DNA from: Pedomonas sp051304405 | GTDB lineage: Bacteria; Pseudomonadota; Alphaproteobacteria; Sphingomonadales; Sphingomonadaceae | DNA: 64,000 bases | Direction of reading: 5' to 3' | Assembly: GCF_051304405.1 (NCBI RefSeq) | Contig: NZ_JBPPGG010000005.1 | Coordinates: forward strand, 67,736 to 131,735 | Shown here: in pieces, positions 7,891 to 16,818 of the stretch | Numbering within the stretch: the first letter of the stretch is position 1 | Layout: every line of letters starts with the position of its first letter | Notes under the pieces: generated by a model | Told to the model about the DNA's origin: nothing | Seen by the model: only the letters and a program-made list of their open reading frames with translations | The model's database searches: none | Translations under genes and position numbers: made by a program

Positions 7891-9321
7891 GTGAGGACGG
7901 TGTCGATCGAGGCGTGGCGCGAGGCGGAAGCCGCCTTCAAGGCGGTGGTCGGCGAGGGCGGCTGGCTGAGCGACCCGGCGGACACCGACCCTTATGAGCG
8001 GGACTGGCGCGGGCTGTTCAAGGGGGCAACCCCGCTGGTGCTCCGGCCCCGCGACGTGGCGCAGGTTGCCGAAATCGTCAGAATTGCGGGCCGCCATGGC
8101 GTGCCTCTGGTGCCCCAGGGCGGCAACACCGGGCTGGTGCGCGGCGGCGTGCCCGATGCCTCCGGCCAGCAGGTGGTGGTCAGTCTCCAGCGCCTCAACC
8201 GCATCCGCGCGGTAAACCCGGACGACTTCTCCCTCGTAGCCGAGGCGGGGGCGGTGCTGGCGGACGTGCAGGCGGCGGCCGAGGCGGCGGACCGGCTGTT
8301 CCCGCTCTCGCTCGGCTCGGAGGGCTCGGCGCGCATCGGCGGGCTGGTCTCCACCAATGCCGGCGGCATCCACGTGCTGCGCTATGGCACCATGCGCGCG
8401 CTGGTCCTGGGGGTGGAGGCCGTGCTGCCCAGCGGCGAGATCTTCCACGGCCTGACGACCCTGCGGAAAAACAACACCGGCTACGACCTCACCCAGCTGT
8501 TCATCGGCGCCGAAGGCACGCTCGGCATTGTCACGGCGGCGACGCTGCGCCTGTTCCCCCGCCTGCGCACATCGACCAGCGCCTGGATGACGCTCGCCTC
8601 GCCTGAGGCGGCGGTCCGGCTGCTGGCGCTGCTGCGCGAGCGCACCGGCGATCAGGTGAACGCCTTCGAGCTGATCCCGCGCGAGGGGGTCGATCTGGTG
8701 CTCGCCCACTTCCCCGAGGTGCGCGATCCTGCGCCGTCCCGCCTGCCGTGGGTGGCGCTGACGGAGGTCGCCTCGACGCAGGCGGATGCGGACGTGCGGG
8801 CGCAGGTGGAAGCCGCGCTGGCGGAGGCGCTGGAGGCGGGGCTGATCCGCGATGCGGTGCTCGGCGAAACCGGGGCGCAGGCGCGGGCGCTGTGGCGCAT
8901 CCGCGAGATCCTGCCCGAGGCGGAGAAGAAGGACGGCGCGGCGATCAAGCACGACGTGGCGGTGCCGGTGGCCCGCATGCCCGCCTTCATCGAGGAGGCG
9001 ACGCCCGTCGTCGAGGCCATGGTGCCCGGCAGCCGGGTGCTGGCCTTCGGCCATCTGGGCGACGGCAACATCCACTTCAACCTGCGCCAGCCGCCGGGCA
9101 TGGACCGCGCCGCGTTCCTGGAGGAATGGCATCGGGTCAGCGCGCGGGTGCACGACATCGTGCTGTCCTACGGTGGCTCCATCTCCGCCGAGCACGGCAT
9201 CGGCAGCCTCAAGCGGGACGAGCTGGCGCGCACCGGCGACCCGGCCAAGCTGGCGGCGATGCGGGCGATCAAGGCGGCGCTCGATCCCCGGGGCATCATG
9301 AACCCGGGCAAGGTGCTATAA
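7891..9321 (+). CDS. FAD-linked D-2-hydroxyacid dehydrogenase (GlcD/D2HGDH family)
   Basis: A 476-residue flavoprotein starting with GTG. The N-terminal FAD_binding_4 domain (about 40-220) shows the PQGGNTGLVRGGVP loop and the SLGSEGSARIGGLVSTNAGG flavin-binding segment. The C-terminal FAD-oxidase domain (about 230-475) shows GHLGDGNIHFN, where histidines bind a metal, and SAEHGIGSLK. These features fit D-2-hydroxyglutarate, D-lactate or glycolate (GlcD) dehydrogenases; homologues with these loops are often D-2-hydroxyglutarate dehydrogenases, but the substrate is not decided here. An intrinsic terminator follows 64 bases after the stop. Confidence 0.9.
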   Translation: MRTVSIEAWREAEAAFKAVVGEGGWLSDPADTDPYERDWRGLFKGATPLVLRPRDVAQVAEIVRIAGRHGVPLVPQGGNTGLVRGGVPDASGQQVVVSLQRLNRIRAVNPDDFSLVAEAGAVLADVQAAAEAADRLFPLSLGSEGSARIGGLVSTNAGGIHVLRYGTMRALVLGVEAVLPSGEIFHGLTTLRKNNTGYDLTQLFIGAEGTLGIVTAATLRLFPRLRTSTSAWMTLASPEAAVRLLALLRERTGDQVNAFELIPREGVDLVLAHFPEVRDPAPSRLPWVALTEVASTQADADVRAQVEAALAEALEAGLIRDAVLGETGAQARALWRIREILPEAEKKDGAAIKHDVAVPVARMPAFIEEATPVVEAMVPGSRVLAFGHLGDGNIHFNLRQPPGMDRAAFLEEWHRVSARVHDIVLSYGGSISAEHGIGSLKRDELARTGDPAKLAAMRAIKAALDPRGIMNPGKVL

Positions 9322-9384
9322 GCGCGGATATGACTATCAACATATTGCCTCCATCACCGGATCGCGCTTAACCTGCCGCGGCTT

Positions 9385-9408
9385 CCGGCCAGGAGGAGGC
9401 CGGTTTTT
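9385..9408 (+). terminator. Intrinsic terminator after the FAD dehydrogenase gene
   Basis: CCGGCC pairs with GGCCGG over a 7-base loop and is followed by TTTTT. It also precedes the sapC start by only 15 bases, so sapC may have its own promoter upstream or be attenuated here. Confidence 0.7.
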
Positions 9409-9422
9409 GTTCAGGGGTAGAC

Positions 9423-10217
9423 ATGACCAACAATTCGCCCGCATCCGCCGAACAGCGGTTGCCGCTTTTTTATAATTCCATTGTCCCGCTCTCGCCGTCC
9501 CGGCACTCGAAGCTGGTGATGGCCGATCGCCGTGATTTCAAGTTTTCCGCCAAGACTCACGCTATCCCGCTGACGGTTGACGAGTTTGTGATCGCCCAGC
9601 GCCACTTCCCCATCATCTTCGGCCCGGGCGAGATCTCGGTGCCGCTGGCGCTGGTGGGCCTGCGGGAGGGCCAGAACCTGTTCGTTGACGAGGACGGCAA
9701 GTGGCAGTCCGATGTCTACGTGCCCGGTTATGTGCGCCGCTATCCGTTCGTCCTTGCGCGCCTGTCGCCCGAGTCCACGGACCTCAGCCTCTGCTTCGAC
9801 GAAAGCTACGAGCTGTTCAGCGAAGGCGAGAAGAGCAACCTGTTCGAGGGCAACGAGCCCAGCGAGATCACCAAGGGCGTGCTGCAGTTCTGCGAGCAGT
9901 TCGAGGCGGCGGTGCAGCGCACCCGCGCCTTTGCCAAGGAATTGCAGGATCTGGACCTGCTGATGGAGGGCGAGGCCCAGATTCAGCCGCAGAACGGTCC
10001 GGCCAGCCAGTTCCGTGGCTTCCGCATGATCAACGAGCAGAAGATGAAGGATCTGCGCGGCGACCAGCATCGCAAGCTGGTGCAGTCCGGCGCGCTGGGC
10101 CTGATGTATGCTCACCTGTTCTCGCTGAACCACATCCAGACGCTGTTCGGCAAGCAGATGCAGCGGGATGCCGCCGACGGCGTGCAGGCCCCGATCGGCG
10201 AGGCCGCCAACGGCTGA
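9423..10217 (+). CDS. SapC family protein
   Basis: A 264-residue protein of the SapC family (named from a Campylobacter S-layer-associated protein). Signatures include a strand-rich N-terminus with HAIPLTVDEFVIAQRHFPIIFG, the YVRRYPFVLA segment, LCFDE and the C-terminal FRMINEQKM region. In sphingomonads and caulobacters such genes often lie near TonB receptors, cupin-like proteins and tryptophan halogenases; here it stands alone about 6.6 kb before the receptor block. Its biochemical function is unknown. There is no signal peptide. A strong terminator follows. Confidence 0.9.
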   Translation: MTNNSPASAEQRLPLFYNSIVPLSPSRHSKLVMADRRDFKFSAKTHAIPLTVDEFVIAQRHFPIIFGPGEISVPLALVGLREGQNLFVDEDGKWQSDVYVPGYVRRYPFVLARLSPESTDLSLCFDESYELFSEGEKSNLFEGNEPSEITKGVLQFCEQFEAAVQRTRAFAKELQDLDLLMEGEAQIQPQNGPASQFRGFRMINEQKMKDLRGDQHRKLVQSGALGLMYAHLFSLNHIQTLFGKQMQRDAADGVQAPIGEAANG

Positions 10218-10258
10218 GCAAGCCCCGGCATGTGATCGCCGGGAGATCGACATGAGGA

Positions 10259-10286
10259 GGCCGGACCTTCGGGTCCGGCCTTTTCG
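10259..10286 (+). terminator. Intrinsic terminator after sapC
   Basis: Nine-base arms GGCCGGACC and GGTCCGGCC around a TTCG tetraloop, then TTTT. TTCG loops are very stable, and this is a textbook terminator. The hydrolase gene on the other strand ends nearby. Confidence 0.9.
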
Positions 10287-10331
10287 TTTCCGGACTATTT
10301 GTTTCCGGGGTGGTGCTTGCTCGCAGCGTCC

Positions 10332-11087
10332 CTACAGCCGGTTGAGCAGGAAGAAGCGGCGCATCATCGGCGCCACCTGATCCATCACCTCGAACTGGAG
10401 CATGTGGCCCGCGCCCGCCACCTGCCCGGTGGTCACCTTCGGATTGACCCGGGCCAGGTTGATCGGCCGGTTCAGCGGCTTCTCGATCACGATGGCGAGG
10501 GTGGGGCAGGTCACCCGCGCGAAGGCGGTGGGGCCGTCCCAGTCGCACACCGCGTCCCAGCAGGCGCGCACCACGGCGGCAGGGGTGCGGGTCATCACCT
10601 CGATCAGCGCCTCGATGGCGGTCTGGTCGGCGGCCTTCACGATCTGGCGGCGGCCGAACACTTCCAGCATGTCGGCGAGCTGGCCGGGGTCGAGCCGGTC
10701 GATGTGGCGGCGCATGTCCTCGGTGTAGGCCTTCGCGCTGTCGTGCGGCACGATGGGCGCGGGGTCGAGCAGCACAAGGCCCGCCACCTTGTCGGGGGCC
10801 TGGACCGCCGCCTCCACCGCGATCTGCGCGCCCATGCTGTGGCCGACGAGAATGGCGCCCTCCGGCGCGGCCTGAAGCACGGCGGCGGCCTGGGTTTCGA
10901 TGGTATAGCTGCTCGAGGCCGGGCTGCGGCCATGCCCCAGCAGGTCAAGGCAGAGGACACGCCGCTCGGGGAAGGCGTCGGCCACCGGCTTCATGGCGCT
11001 GTGGTCGCAGCACCAGCCGTGGATCAACACCAGCGGATGGGCGGCATCGCCCGGGGCTCCGGCCCGTTCGGTAATGAAGAGACTCAT
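10332..11087 (-). CDS. Alpha/beta-fold hydrolase
   Basis: A 251-residue single-domain hydrolase. It shows LVLIHGWCCDHSAM (oxyanion region), the nucleophile elbow GHSMGAQ with Ser at about residue 93, an acid after the strand LAIVIEKP, and the catalytic His in GAGHMLQFE. No signal peptide. The substrate is unknown; esterases, haloperoxidase-like and meta-cleavage hydrolases share this layout. Its start overlaps the stop of the phosphotransferase gene by ATGA (11084-11087), so the two are translationally coupled and probably work on related small molecules or acyl-CoA intermediates. Confidence 0.85.
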   Translation of the reverse strand: MSLFITERAGAPGDAAHPLVLIHGWCCDHSAMKPVADAFPERRVLCLDLLGHGRSPASSSYTIETQAAAVLQAAPEGAILVGHSMGAQIAVEAAVQAPDKVAGLVLLDPAPIVPHDSAKAYTEDMRRHIDRLDPGQLADMLEVFGRRQIVKAADQTAIEALIEVMTRTPAAVVRACWDAVCDWDGPTAFARVTCPTLAIVIEKPLNRPINLARVNPKVTTGQVAGAGHMLQFEVMDQVAPMMRRFFLLNRL

Positions 11088-12163
11088 ATCGCCGCCCTGA
11101 TCGCCTTTTCTGCCTGTTGCCACGCCAGTTCCGCCAGTGGCTCGAGCTTGTCCGCCATTTCCCGGGCATGGGCGCTGGAAGCCGTGCCGCGAATCAGGCG
11201 TCCCTTGATGCCATGGAGGATAGCCGCCAGACGGAACATGTTGAAGGCGATGTAGAAGTCCAGATGCGGAATGTCCGTGCGCCCGGTGCGCCGGCAGTAG
11301 GCGGCGACATAGTCCGCCTCCGTCGGGATGTTCAGCGCCGCCAGGTTGAGGCCCTGGAGCCCCGCCGCAAGGGCTGGCGGCATGCGATACATCATCAGGT
11401 GGTAGGTGAAGTCCGCGAGGGGGTGGCCAATGGTGGACAGCTCCCAGTCCAGCACCGCCAGCACGCGCGGCTCGGTCGGGTGGAAGATCATGTTGTCGCA
11501 CCGGAAATCGCCGTGGACGATGGCGCTGTCGTCCCCCGGCGGGATGTTCTCGGGCAGCCATTCCACCAGACGGTCCATGGCGGGGACGCGCCCCGCCTCC
11601 GCATCCTCGCGGTACTGCTTCGACCAGCGGCCGATCTGGCGGGCGAAGTAGTTGCCGGGCTTGCCGAAGTCCTCCAGCCCCGCCGCCCGGTAATCCACCC
11701 GGTGCAGGCGGGCGATGGTCTCGTTCATGGCGTCGAAGTAGCGGGGGCGGTCGCTTGCCGGAACCTCGGGGAAGGCCGGGTCCCAGAAGATCCGGCCCTC
11801 CACCATGTCCATGATGTAGAACCAGGTGCCGATGACGCTGTCGTCCGTGCAGAGCACATGGTGTCTGGCAACCGGAAAGCCGGTGGCGTGCAGGGCCGAG
11901 ATCACCCGGTATTCCCGGTCCACCGCGTGGGCGGAGGCAAGCAGCTGGCCCGGCGGCTTGCGCCGCAGCACGTAGCGCCGCCGGGGCGTTGCCAGCAGAT
12001 AGGTGGGATTGGATTGCCCGCCCTTGAACTGGCGGACGGTGAGGGGACCTTCGTAGCCTGACACATGCTGGCGCATGTAGGCGTCCAGCCGGGTTTCATC
12101 GAAACGGTGCGGTGCGCGCACCTCGGTGGTGCCGGTGTTGAGCGCCTGCCGGTCGTCGGCCAT
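11084..12163 (-). CDS. APH-type phosphotransferase (ACAD10-like kinase)
   Basis: A 359-residue protein of the aminoglycoside-phosphotransferase/choline-kinase fold. The ATP-lobe motif FKGGQSNPTYLL is near residue 45, the Brenner catalytic loop IVHGDFRCDNMIFHP near 220 and the metal-binding Asp in VLDWELSTIGHPLAD near 240. The DWELSTIGHPLAD form matches the kinase domain of ACAD10/11-type proteins, which phosphorylate 4-hydroxyacyl-CoAs before beta-oxidation. Antibiotic resistance is therefore unlikely. It leads a two-gene unit with the hydrolase. No acyl-CoA dehydrogenase gene was seen beside it, so the pathway is inferred only from family resemblance. Confidence 0.85.
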   Translation of the reverse strand: MADDRQALNTGTTEVRAPHRFDETRLDAYMRQHVSGYEGPLTVRQFKGGQSNPTYLLATPRRRYVLRRKPPGQLLASAHAVDREYRVISALHATGFPVARHHVLCTDDSVIGTWFYIMDMVEGRIFWDPAFPEVPASDRPRYFDAMNETIARLHRVDYRAAGLEDFGKPGNYFARQIGRWSKQYREDAEAGRVPAMDRLVEWLPENIPPGDDSAIVHGDFRCDNMIFHPTEPRVLAVLDWELSTIGHPLADFTYHLMMYRMPPALAAGLQGLNLAALNIPTEADYVAAYCRRTGRTDIPHLDFYIAFNMFRLAAILHGIKGRLIRGTASSAHAREMADKLEPLAELAWQQAEKAIRAAI

Positions 12164-12190
12164 GGTCCCCCCGCTTGGAGAGCGCCGGGA

Positions 12191-13474
12191 TCAGGCCTTC
12201 TGCTGCTCCCGTGCGATCGCGCGCCAGCCGATGTCCCGGCGGCAGAAGCCCTCCGGCCAGTCCAGCTTGTCGATCGCAGCATAGGCACGGGCCTGCGCCT
12301 CGGCGACGGTTGTCCCCAGGGCAGTCACGTTGAGCACGCGGCCGCCGTTGGCCACTATGCGGCCGTCCTGCGCCTTTGTGCCAGCGTGGAACACCACGAC
12401 CCCCCCAACGGCGCCGGCCTCCTCGAGGCCGTTGATGACGGTGCCCTTGCGCGGCTCGCCGGGGTAGCCCTCGGCGGCCATCACCACGGTCAGCGCCACC
12501 TCGTCCTTCCACTGGACGCTGTCGGGCTGAAGCGCGCCCCGGGCCGCGGCCACGAGCACGGGCAGCAGGTCGCTCTTCATGCGCATCATCAGCACCTGGC
12601 ACTCGGGGTCACCGAACCGGCAGTTGTATTCGATGAGCTTGGGGCCATCCTTCGTGATCATCAGGCCCGCATAGAGCACGCCCACATAGGGGTGGCCTTC
12701 CTCTGCCAGCGCCTTGATGGTGGGCTCGACGATCTCGCGCAGGGTTCTCTCCACCAGCGCGTCGGTCATCACCGGTGCGGGCGAGTAGGCGCCCATGCCG
12801 CCGGTGTTGGGGCCGGTGTCGCCGTCGCCCACGCGCTTGTGGTCCTGCGCGGTCGCCAGCGGCACGGCGGTCTTGCCGTCGGTCAGCACGAAGAAGCTGG
12901 CTTCCTCGCCTTCGAGGAACTCCTCGACCACCACTTCCGCGCCCGCCGCGCCGAACTGGCCGCCGAAGATCATGTCGATGGCACCGAGCGCCTCGTCCAG
13001 CGTCATGGCGACGACCACACCCTTGCCGGCGGCGAGGCCATCGGCCTTCACCACGATCGGCGCGCCCTGCTGGCGGATGTAGGCCTTGGCGGCCTCCGCG
13101 TCGCTGAAGCGCTCGTAGGCGGCGGTCGGGATGTTGTGGCGCTTGCACAGATCCTTGGTGAAGCCCTTGGAGCCCTCAAGCTGGGCCGCATACCGCGACG
13201 GGCCGAAGCACAGGATGTTCGCCTGCTTGAGCGCGTCGGCGAGGCCATCCACCAGCGGCTGCTCGGGGCCGACGACGACGAGGCCGATGTCCTTCTCCCG
13301 TGCGAAGCGGATGACGGCATCGTGATCCTTCACGTCCAGCGCCACCAGTTCGGCAACCGAGGCGATGCCCGCGTTGCCGGGCGCGCAATAAAGGGTGCCA
13401 AGCGTTTCGGAAGCTGCCAGTTTCCAGCACAGGGCGTGTTCGCGTCCGCCGCTGCCAATGACCAGTACGTTCAT
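12191..13474 (-). CDS. purD: Phosphoribosylamine--glycine ligase
   Basis: A 427-residue ATP-grasp enzyme that joins glycine to 5-phosphoribosylamine to form GAR in de novo purine synthesis. It has the N-terminal MNVLVIGSGGREHAL motif, ATP-grasp segments PIVVKADGLAAGKGVVVA and EEFLEGEEASFFVLTDG, the NTGGMGAYSP loop, and YNCRFGDPE with metal-binding Asp/Glu. The length is normal for PurD. The start at 13474 follows AAGAGGGCGAC, a usable ribosome site; a longer frame upstream enters the xseA region. It is divergent from xseA across 70 bp, an arrangement common in related alphaproteobacteria. Confidence 0.97.
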   Translation of the reverse strand: MNVLVIGSGGREHALCWKLAASETLGTLYCAPGNAGIASVAELVALDVKDHDAVIRFAREKDIGLVVVGPEQPLVDGLADALKQANILCFGPSRYAAQLEGSKGFTKDLCKRHNIPTAAYERFSDAEAAKAYIRQQGAPIVVKADGLAAGKGVVVAMTLDEALGAIDMIFGGQFGAAGAEVVVEEFLEGEEASFFVLTDGKTAVPLATAQDHKRVGDGDTGPNTGGMGAYSPAPVMTDALVERTLREIVEPTIKALAEEGHPYVGVLYAGLMITKDGPKLIEYNCRFGDPECQVLMMRMKSDLLPVLVAAARGALQPDSVQWKDEVALTVVMAAEGYPGEPRKGTVINGLEEAGAVGGVVVFHAGTKAQDGRIVANGGRVLNVTALGTTVAEAQARAYAAIDKLDWPEGFCRRDIGWRAIAREQQKA

Positions 13475-13544
13475 GTCGCCCTCTTGTGATTCGGCTTGGA
13501 GGTTGGGCGGCTTGTAGCTAGACAAGGGCCGAGGAACAACGCCG

Positions 13545-15020
13545 GTGACGACAGAAACGCCCAATCTTCCCGAATACTCGGTCAGCGAGATCGCCAACGC
13601 CGTCAAGCGCACGGTGGAGGACCGCTTCGGACTGGTGCGCGTGCGCGGCGAGATTTCGGGCTGGAAGCAGGCAGCTTCGGGCCATGCCTACCTCTGCCTC
13701 AAGGATGAAAGCGCGGTCCTCGACGGCGTGATGTGGCGCGGCATGGTCAATGGATTGCGCTTCCGGCCCGAGGATGGCCTGGAAGTGATTGCGACCGGCA
13801 AGCTTACCACCTACCCGGGGCGCTCCAAGTACCAGATGGTCATCGAGCGGATGGAACCGGCGGGCGTCGGTGCTCTCATGGCCCTGCTCGAGGAGCGCAA
13901 GCGCAAGCTGGCCGCCGAGGGTCTGTTCGATCCCCGGCGCAAGCGGCCGATTCCCTACCTGCCGGACGTGATTGGCGTGGTGACCTCGCCGACCGGCGCC
14001 GTGATCCGCGACATTCTCCACCGCCTTGCCGACCGCTTCCCGCGCCATGTGCTGCTGTGGCCGGTGCTGGTGCAGGGCGAAGGCGCGGCCGAGCAGGTGG
14101 CGGCGGCGGTGCGCGGCTTCAACGCGCTGCCGAAGGACGGCCCGATTCCGCGGCCGGACGTGCTGATCGTGGCGCGCGGCGGCGGCTCCATCGAGGACCT
14201 GTGGGCCTTCAACGAGGAGATCGTCATCCGCGCGGTGGCGGAGAGCGGGATTCCGGTCATCTCCGCCGTGGGGCACGAGACGGACACGACGCTGGTGGAC
14301 TACGCGTCCGACCGGCGCGCGCCGACACCGACGGCGGCGGCGGAAATGGCCGTGCCGGTGAAGGCGGATCTGGATTACACCGTCGGCCAGTTCGGGCTCC
14401 GGCTGGACCGGGCGCTCGCCAAGGGCATGGAGCGCCGGGCCGAGGCCGTGAAGGGGCTGGGGCGGGGCCTGCCGCATCCGCGCCATCTGCTCCAGCTGGC
14501 CGAGCAGCGGTTCGACGAGCTGGCCGAGCGCCTGCCCAAGTCCCTGAACAACGGCCTTGTGGTCTGGCGCAACCGCTACGAGCGGCTGAGCGACCGGCTC
14601 GCGCCGCGCCTGCTGACACAGGAGTGGCGCCGCAGCACCGAGCGGCTGGAGCGGGCGGGCGAGGCCCTCGCGCGGGTCACGGCCCTGCGGCTGCGCGATG
14701 ACTCGCGGCGGCTGGCCGAGGCGGTGCGGATGCTGGAGACGCTCAGCCCCTATGCCACGGTGCAGCGCGGCTATGCCGTCGTCCGGTCGCGCGACGGGCG
14801 CGTCCTGACGACAGCCGAGGCAGCGAAGGGAGCCGGAGCCTTGACCCTCGAGCTTCGGGATGGGACTGTGGACGCCGTGGTCGATGGCGCATCGTCGGCG
14901 CTTGCGGACAGCCTGTCGCCGGCTCCGCCCAAGGCAAAGGCGGGCAAGACCAGGCCCACCGACGCCAGGCCGCCGGAAGGCGGGCCGGCCGGGGACGGGC
15001 GGCAAGGCAGCCTGTTCTGA
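13545..15020 (+). CDS. xseA: Exodeoxyribonuclease VII large subunit
   Basis: A 491-residue protein, GTG start. An N-terminal OB-fold domain (about 8-105: EYSVSEIANAVKRTVE, VRGEISGWK) is followed by the catalytic domain with DVIGVVTSPTGAVIRDIL and the metal/active-site run ARGGGSIEDLWAFNEE, then VGHETDTTLVDYASDRRAPTPTAAAE. A long coiled-coil region and a C-terminal YATVQRGYAVV segment complete the family layout. With the small subunit XseB it degrades single-stranded DNA to oligonucleotides in recombination and mismatch repair. xseB is not in this window. Confidence 0.96.
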   Translation: MTTETPNLPEYSVSEIANAVKRTVEDRFGLVRVRGEISGWKQAASGHAYLCLKDESAVLDGVMWRGMVNGLRFRPEDGLEVIATGKLTTYPGRSKYQMVIERMEPAGVGALMALLEERKRKLAAEGLFDPRRKRPIPYLPDVIGVVTSPTGAVIRDILHRLADRFPRHVLLWPVLVQGEGAAEQVAAAVRGFNALPKDGPIPRPDVLIVARGGGSIEDLWAFNEEIVIRAVAESGIPVISAVGHETDTTLVDYASDRRAPTPTAAAEMAVPVKADLDYTVGQFGLRLDRALAKGMERRAEAVKGLGRGLPHPRHLLQLAEQRFDELAERLPKSLNNGLVVWRNRYERLSDRLAPRLLTQEWRRSTERLERAGEALARVTALRLRDDSRRLAEAVRMLETLSPYATVQRGYAVVRSRDGRVLTTAEAAKGAGALTLELRDGTVDAVVDGASSALADSLSPAPPKAKAGKTRPTDARPPEGGPAGDGRQGSLF

Positions 15021-15092
15021 GCAGGCCTGCTCGCATGCGACGGCCAGCAAGGTTTCTTTCGATCGGCTCCAAGGCAAGATGAAGTGGTGTCC

Positions 15093-15308
15093 ATGCTCAA
15101 TTCCAATGCTCAGCGCCCCGCGCGGGTCCAGTATCTCCCCGGCACGTTCCGCCTGCTCAGTCCGGGCGACCATGTGGTCTGTGCGGTGACGGGGGTGAAA
15201 ATTCCGCTTCAGGAGCTGCGCTACTGGAATGCGGAAACCCAGGAGGCCTATGCCAGCGCGGAGATCGCCACCCGCCGCTTCGCGGAGCTGCAGAAGAAGG
15301 CGGGCTGA
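15093..15308 (+). CDS. DUF2093 domain-containing protein
   Basis: A 71-residue protein matching DUF2093, an alphaproteobacterial family of small proteins: RVQYLPGTFRLLSPGDHVVCAVTG, then IPLQELRYWNAETQEAYAS and a short basic tail. One conserved Cys lies in VVCAVTG. The function is unknown. It follows xseA at 72 bp, the usual neighbour in sphingomonads. In-frame GTG codons at 15084 and 15087 are alternative starts; ATG 15093 was chosen by similarity to family N-termini (MLN...). Confidence 0.85.
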   Translation: MLNSNAQRPARVQYLPGTFRLLSPGDHVVCAVTGVKIPLQELRYWNAETQEAYASAEIATRRFAELQKKAG

Positions 15309-15366
15309 TCGCCATCGGTGTCCTGAAGGGTCGGACCCGGGCGGGGTCCGCACGGCCAGGGCCGGA

Positions 15367-16347
15367 GTGAACACGGGCAGGAGTCTGAGGGCGGTGCGTT
15401 GGGTGACGAAGGCCGGGCCGACAGGGGCGCGGCATCTGAGGGTGTTGGCGGTTGCAGCGGCGGTAGCGGCCGGCGTGGTGCTCGCGGGCAGCGGCGCACG
15501 GGCCGACGAGGCGCTGCCGGAGCGCGTCCAGCCGGACAGGAACCTGCCGGCCCCGGAGTTCCGCATCGAAAGCCCGGTCTCGCAAGGGGCGGTCGTGATC
15601 GGCCGTGCGCCCCAAGGCACGGCCCGGCTGGTCTTTGACGGCAAGGATTTGCCGTTGACCGCCGATGGCCGGTTCGTCATCGGCCTGCATCGGGATGCAA
15701 CCGGCGAGGTGCCGCTTATCGCCCACCTCGCCGACGGCACGAAGGTCGAGCACCGGCTTGCCATCAGCCCGCGCACGTTCAACATCCAGCGCGTCAACGG
15801 CCTGCCGCCCAAGACGGTGCAGATGCCGCCTGAGATGCTGGCGCGCCGTCAGGAGGAGCTGCGCCAGATCACCGCCGCGCGCGCCGCCCCGTCGCTGGAG
15901 ACGCACTGGACCCGGCCCTTCATCTGGCCGGCCAGCGGGCGTATCTCCGGCGTCTATGGCTCGCAGCGCATCCGCAACGGTGTGCCGGGCTCGCCGCACT
16001 ATGGCGTCGATATCGCCAACAAGATCGGCACGCCGGTCGTTGCCCCGGCATCGGGCATCATCCGGCTGGCCGTCACGGATTTCACGCTGGAAGGCGGCCT
16101 CATCATCATCGACCACGGCTTCAACCTGTTCTCGTCCATGCTGCATCTGAGCCGCGTCGACGTGAAGCCGGGCGACATCGTGATCCAGGGGCAGCAGATC
16201 GGGGCCATCGGGGCGACCGGCCGCGCCACCGGCCCGCACCTCCATTGGGGGCTGCGCTGGGGCGATGTGCACGTGGACCCGACCACGCTGCCGGGTCTGC
16301 CGCCGCTGCCGGAGAGCGCGGCCGCCCCGGTCTCCGGCTCCAACTAG
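15367..16347 (+). CDS. M23 family peptidase (LytM domain), exported
   Basis: About 326 residues from a GTG start; GTG codons at 15394 and 15403 are also possible, so the N-terminus is uncertain. A hydrophobic signal region (VLAVAAAVAAGVVLAGSGARA) implies export to the periplasm. A beta-rich middle domain precedes the C-terminal LytM domain (about 195-310). The zinc ligands are all visible: His in SPHYGVDIA with its Asp, and His-x-His in GPHLHWGL. It is therefore probably an active peptidoglycan endopeptidase and not one of the degenerate EnvC-like activators. It sits downstream of xseA and DUF2093 and ends at a terminator. Confidence 0.9.
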   Translation: MNTGRSLRAVRWVTKAGPTGARHLRVLAVAAAVAAGVVLAGSGARADEALPERVQPDRNLPAPEFRIESPVSQGAVVIGRAPQGTARLVFDGKDLPLTADGRFVIGLHRDATGEVPLIAHLADGTKVEHRLAISPRTFNIQRVNGLPPKTVQMPPEMLARRQEELRQITAARAAPSLETHWTRPFIWPASGRISGVYGSQRIRNGVPGSPHYGVDIANKIGTPVVAPASGIIRLAVTDFTLEGGLIIIDHGFNLFSSMLHLSRVDVKPGDIVIQGQQIGAIGATGRATGPHLHWGLRWGDVHVDPTTLPGLPPLPESAAAPVSGSN

Positions 16348-16376
16348 CGCCTGCTTTCTTCCAGACTGCGTTTGCC

Positions 16377-16414
16377 GCCGCCCGGCCAGGTTCGCGCCTT
16401 CCGGGCGGCTTTTC
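16377..16414 (+). terminator. Intrinsic terminator after the M23 peptidase gene
   Basis: GCCGCCCGG and CCGGGCGGC form a nine-bp stem over a 15-base loop, followed by TTTTC. Confidence 0.75.
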
Positions 16415-16481
16415 ACTGCCCGGTATTTTGAATCGTTTTGTTTAAAAATTGGCGGTTTTTCGCGCCTTTGGGGCGTGTTTC

Positions 16482-16499
16482 TGTATCAATTTTGATACA
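16482..16499. promoter_or_regulatory. Perfect 18-bp palindrome, candidate operator for the TonB receptor
   Basis: TGTATCAATTTTGATACA is fully self-complementary. It lies in an AT-rich patch 320 bases before the receptor start and beyond the preceding terminator, where a promoter would be expected. Size and symmetry fit a dimeric repressor (GntR or LacI type), but no such regulator gene is adjacent. Confidence 0.5.
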
Positions 16500-16818
16500 C
16501 CTGTCGCCGAAGTGATCCGTTCCGCAACGACGGCCTTCACTGCCTGAAACCCGCCGATCGTTCCGCCCGTTCCTCGCGCACCTGGACGGCGTGTCGTGCG
16601 TGTTTCCTGCGTCCGCTCCGGCCGGCCTCGGCCTGCCGGTGCCTCTTTTCCTGTCTCCGTATCCGTAAGGCTTCGGGCTGCGTCGGCACCGCTCGGCTGC
16701 CGCGCTGCGCCGGTTCCCGGTTGCGTCTGGTTGGCGGTCCGTGCGGAAGGCCCGGGGCTCGCGTCCCTCTCTCCCCACGGTCCGCAGTGATTTGCCACGA
16801 CGAAGGAGAGAACCTGTC

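Larger units (their letters stand above)
16348..16818. other. Intergenic region upstream of the first TonB receptor
   Basis: About 470 bases without a convincing gene. It holds the terminator of the M23 peptidase gene, an AT-richer patch around 16430-16500 with a perfect palindrome, and a long leader up to the receptor ribosome site (GAAGGAGAG). The leader between 16500 and 16800 is GC-rich with no recognisable riboswitch. Confidence 0.6.

Noticed and set aside
11084..12163. Aminoglycoside resistance kinase
   Set aside because: The fold is shared, but DWELSTIGHPLAD and coupling to a hydrolase fit ACAD10-like acyl-CoA-related kinases.
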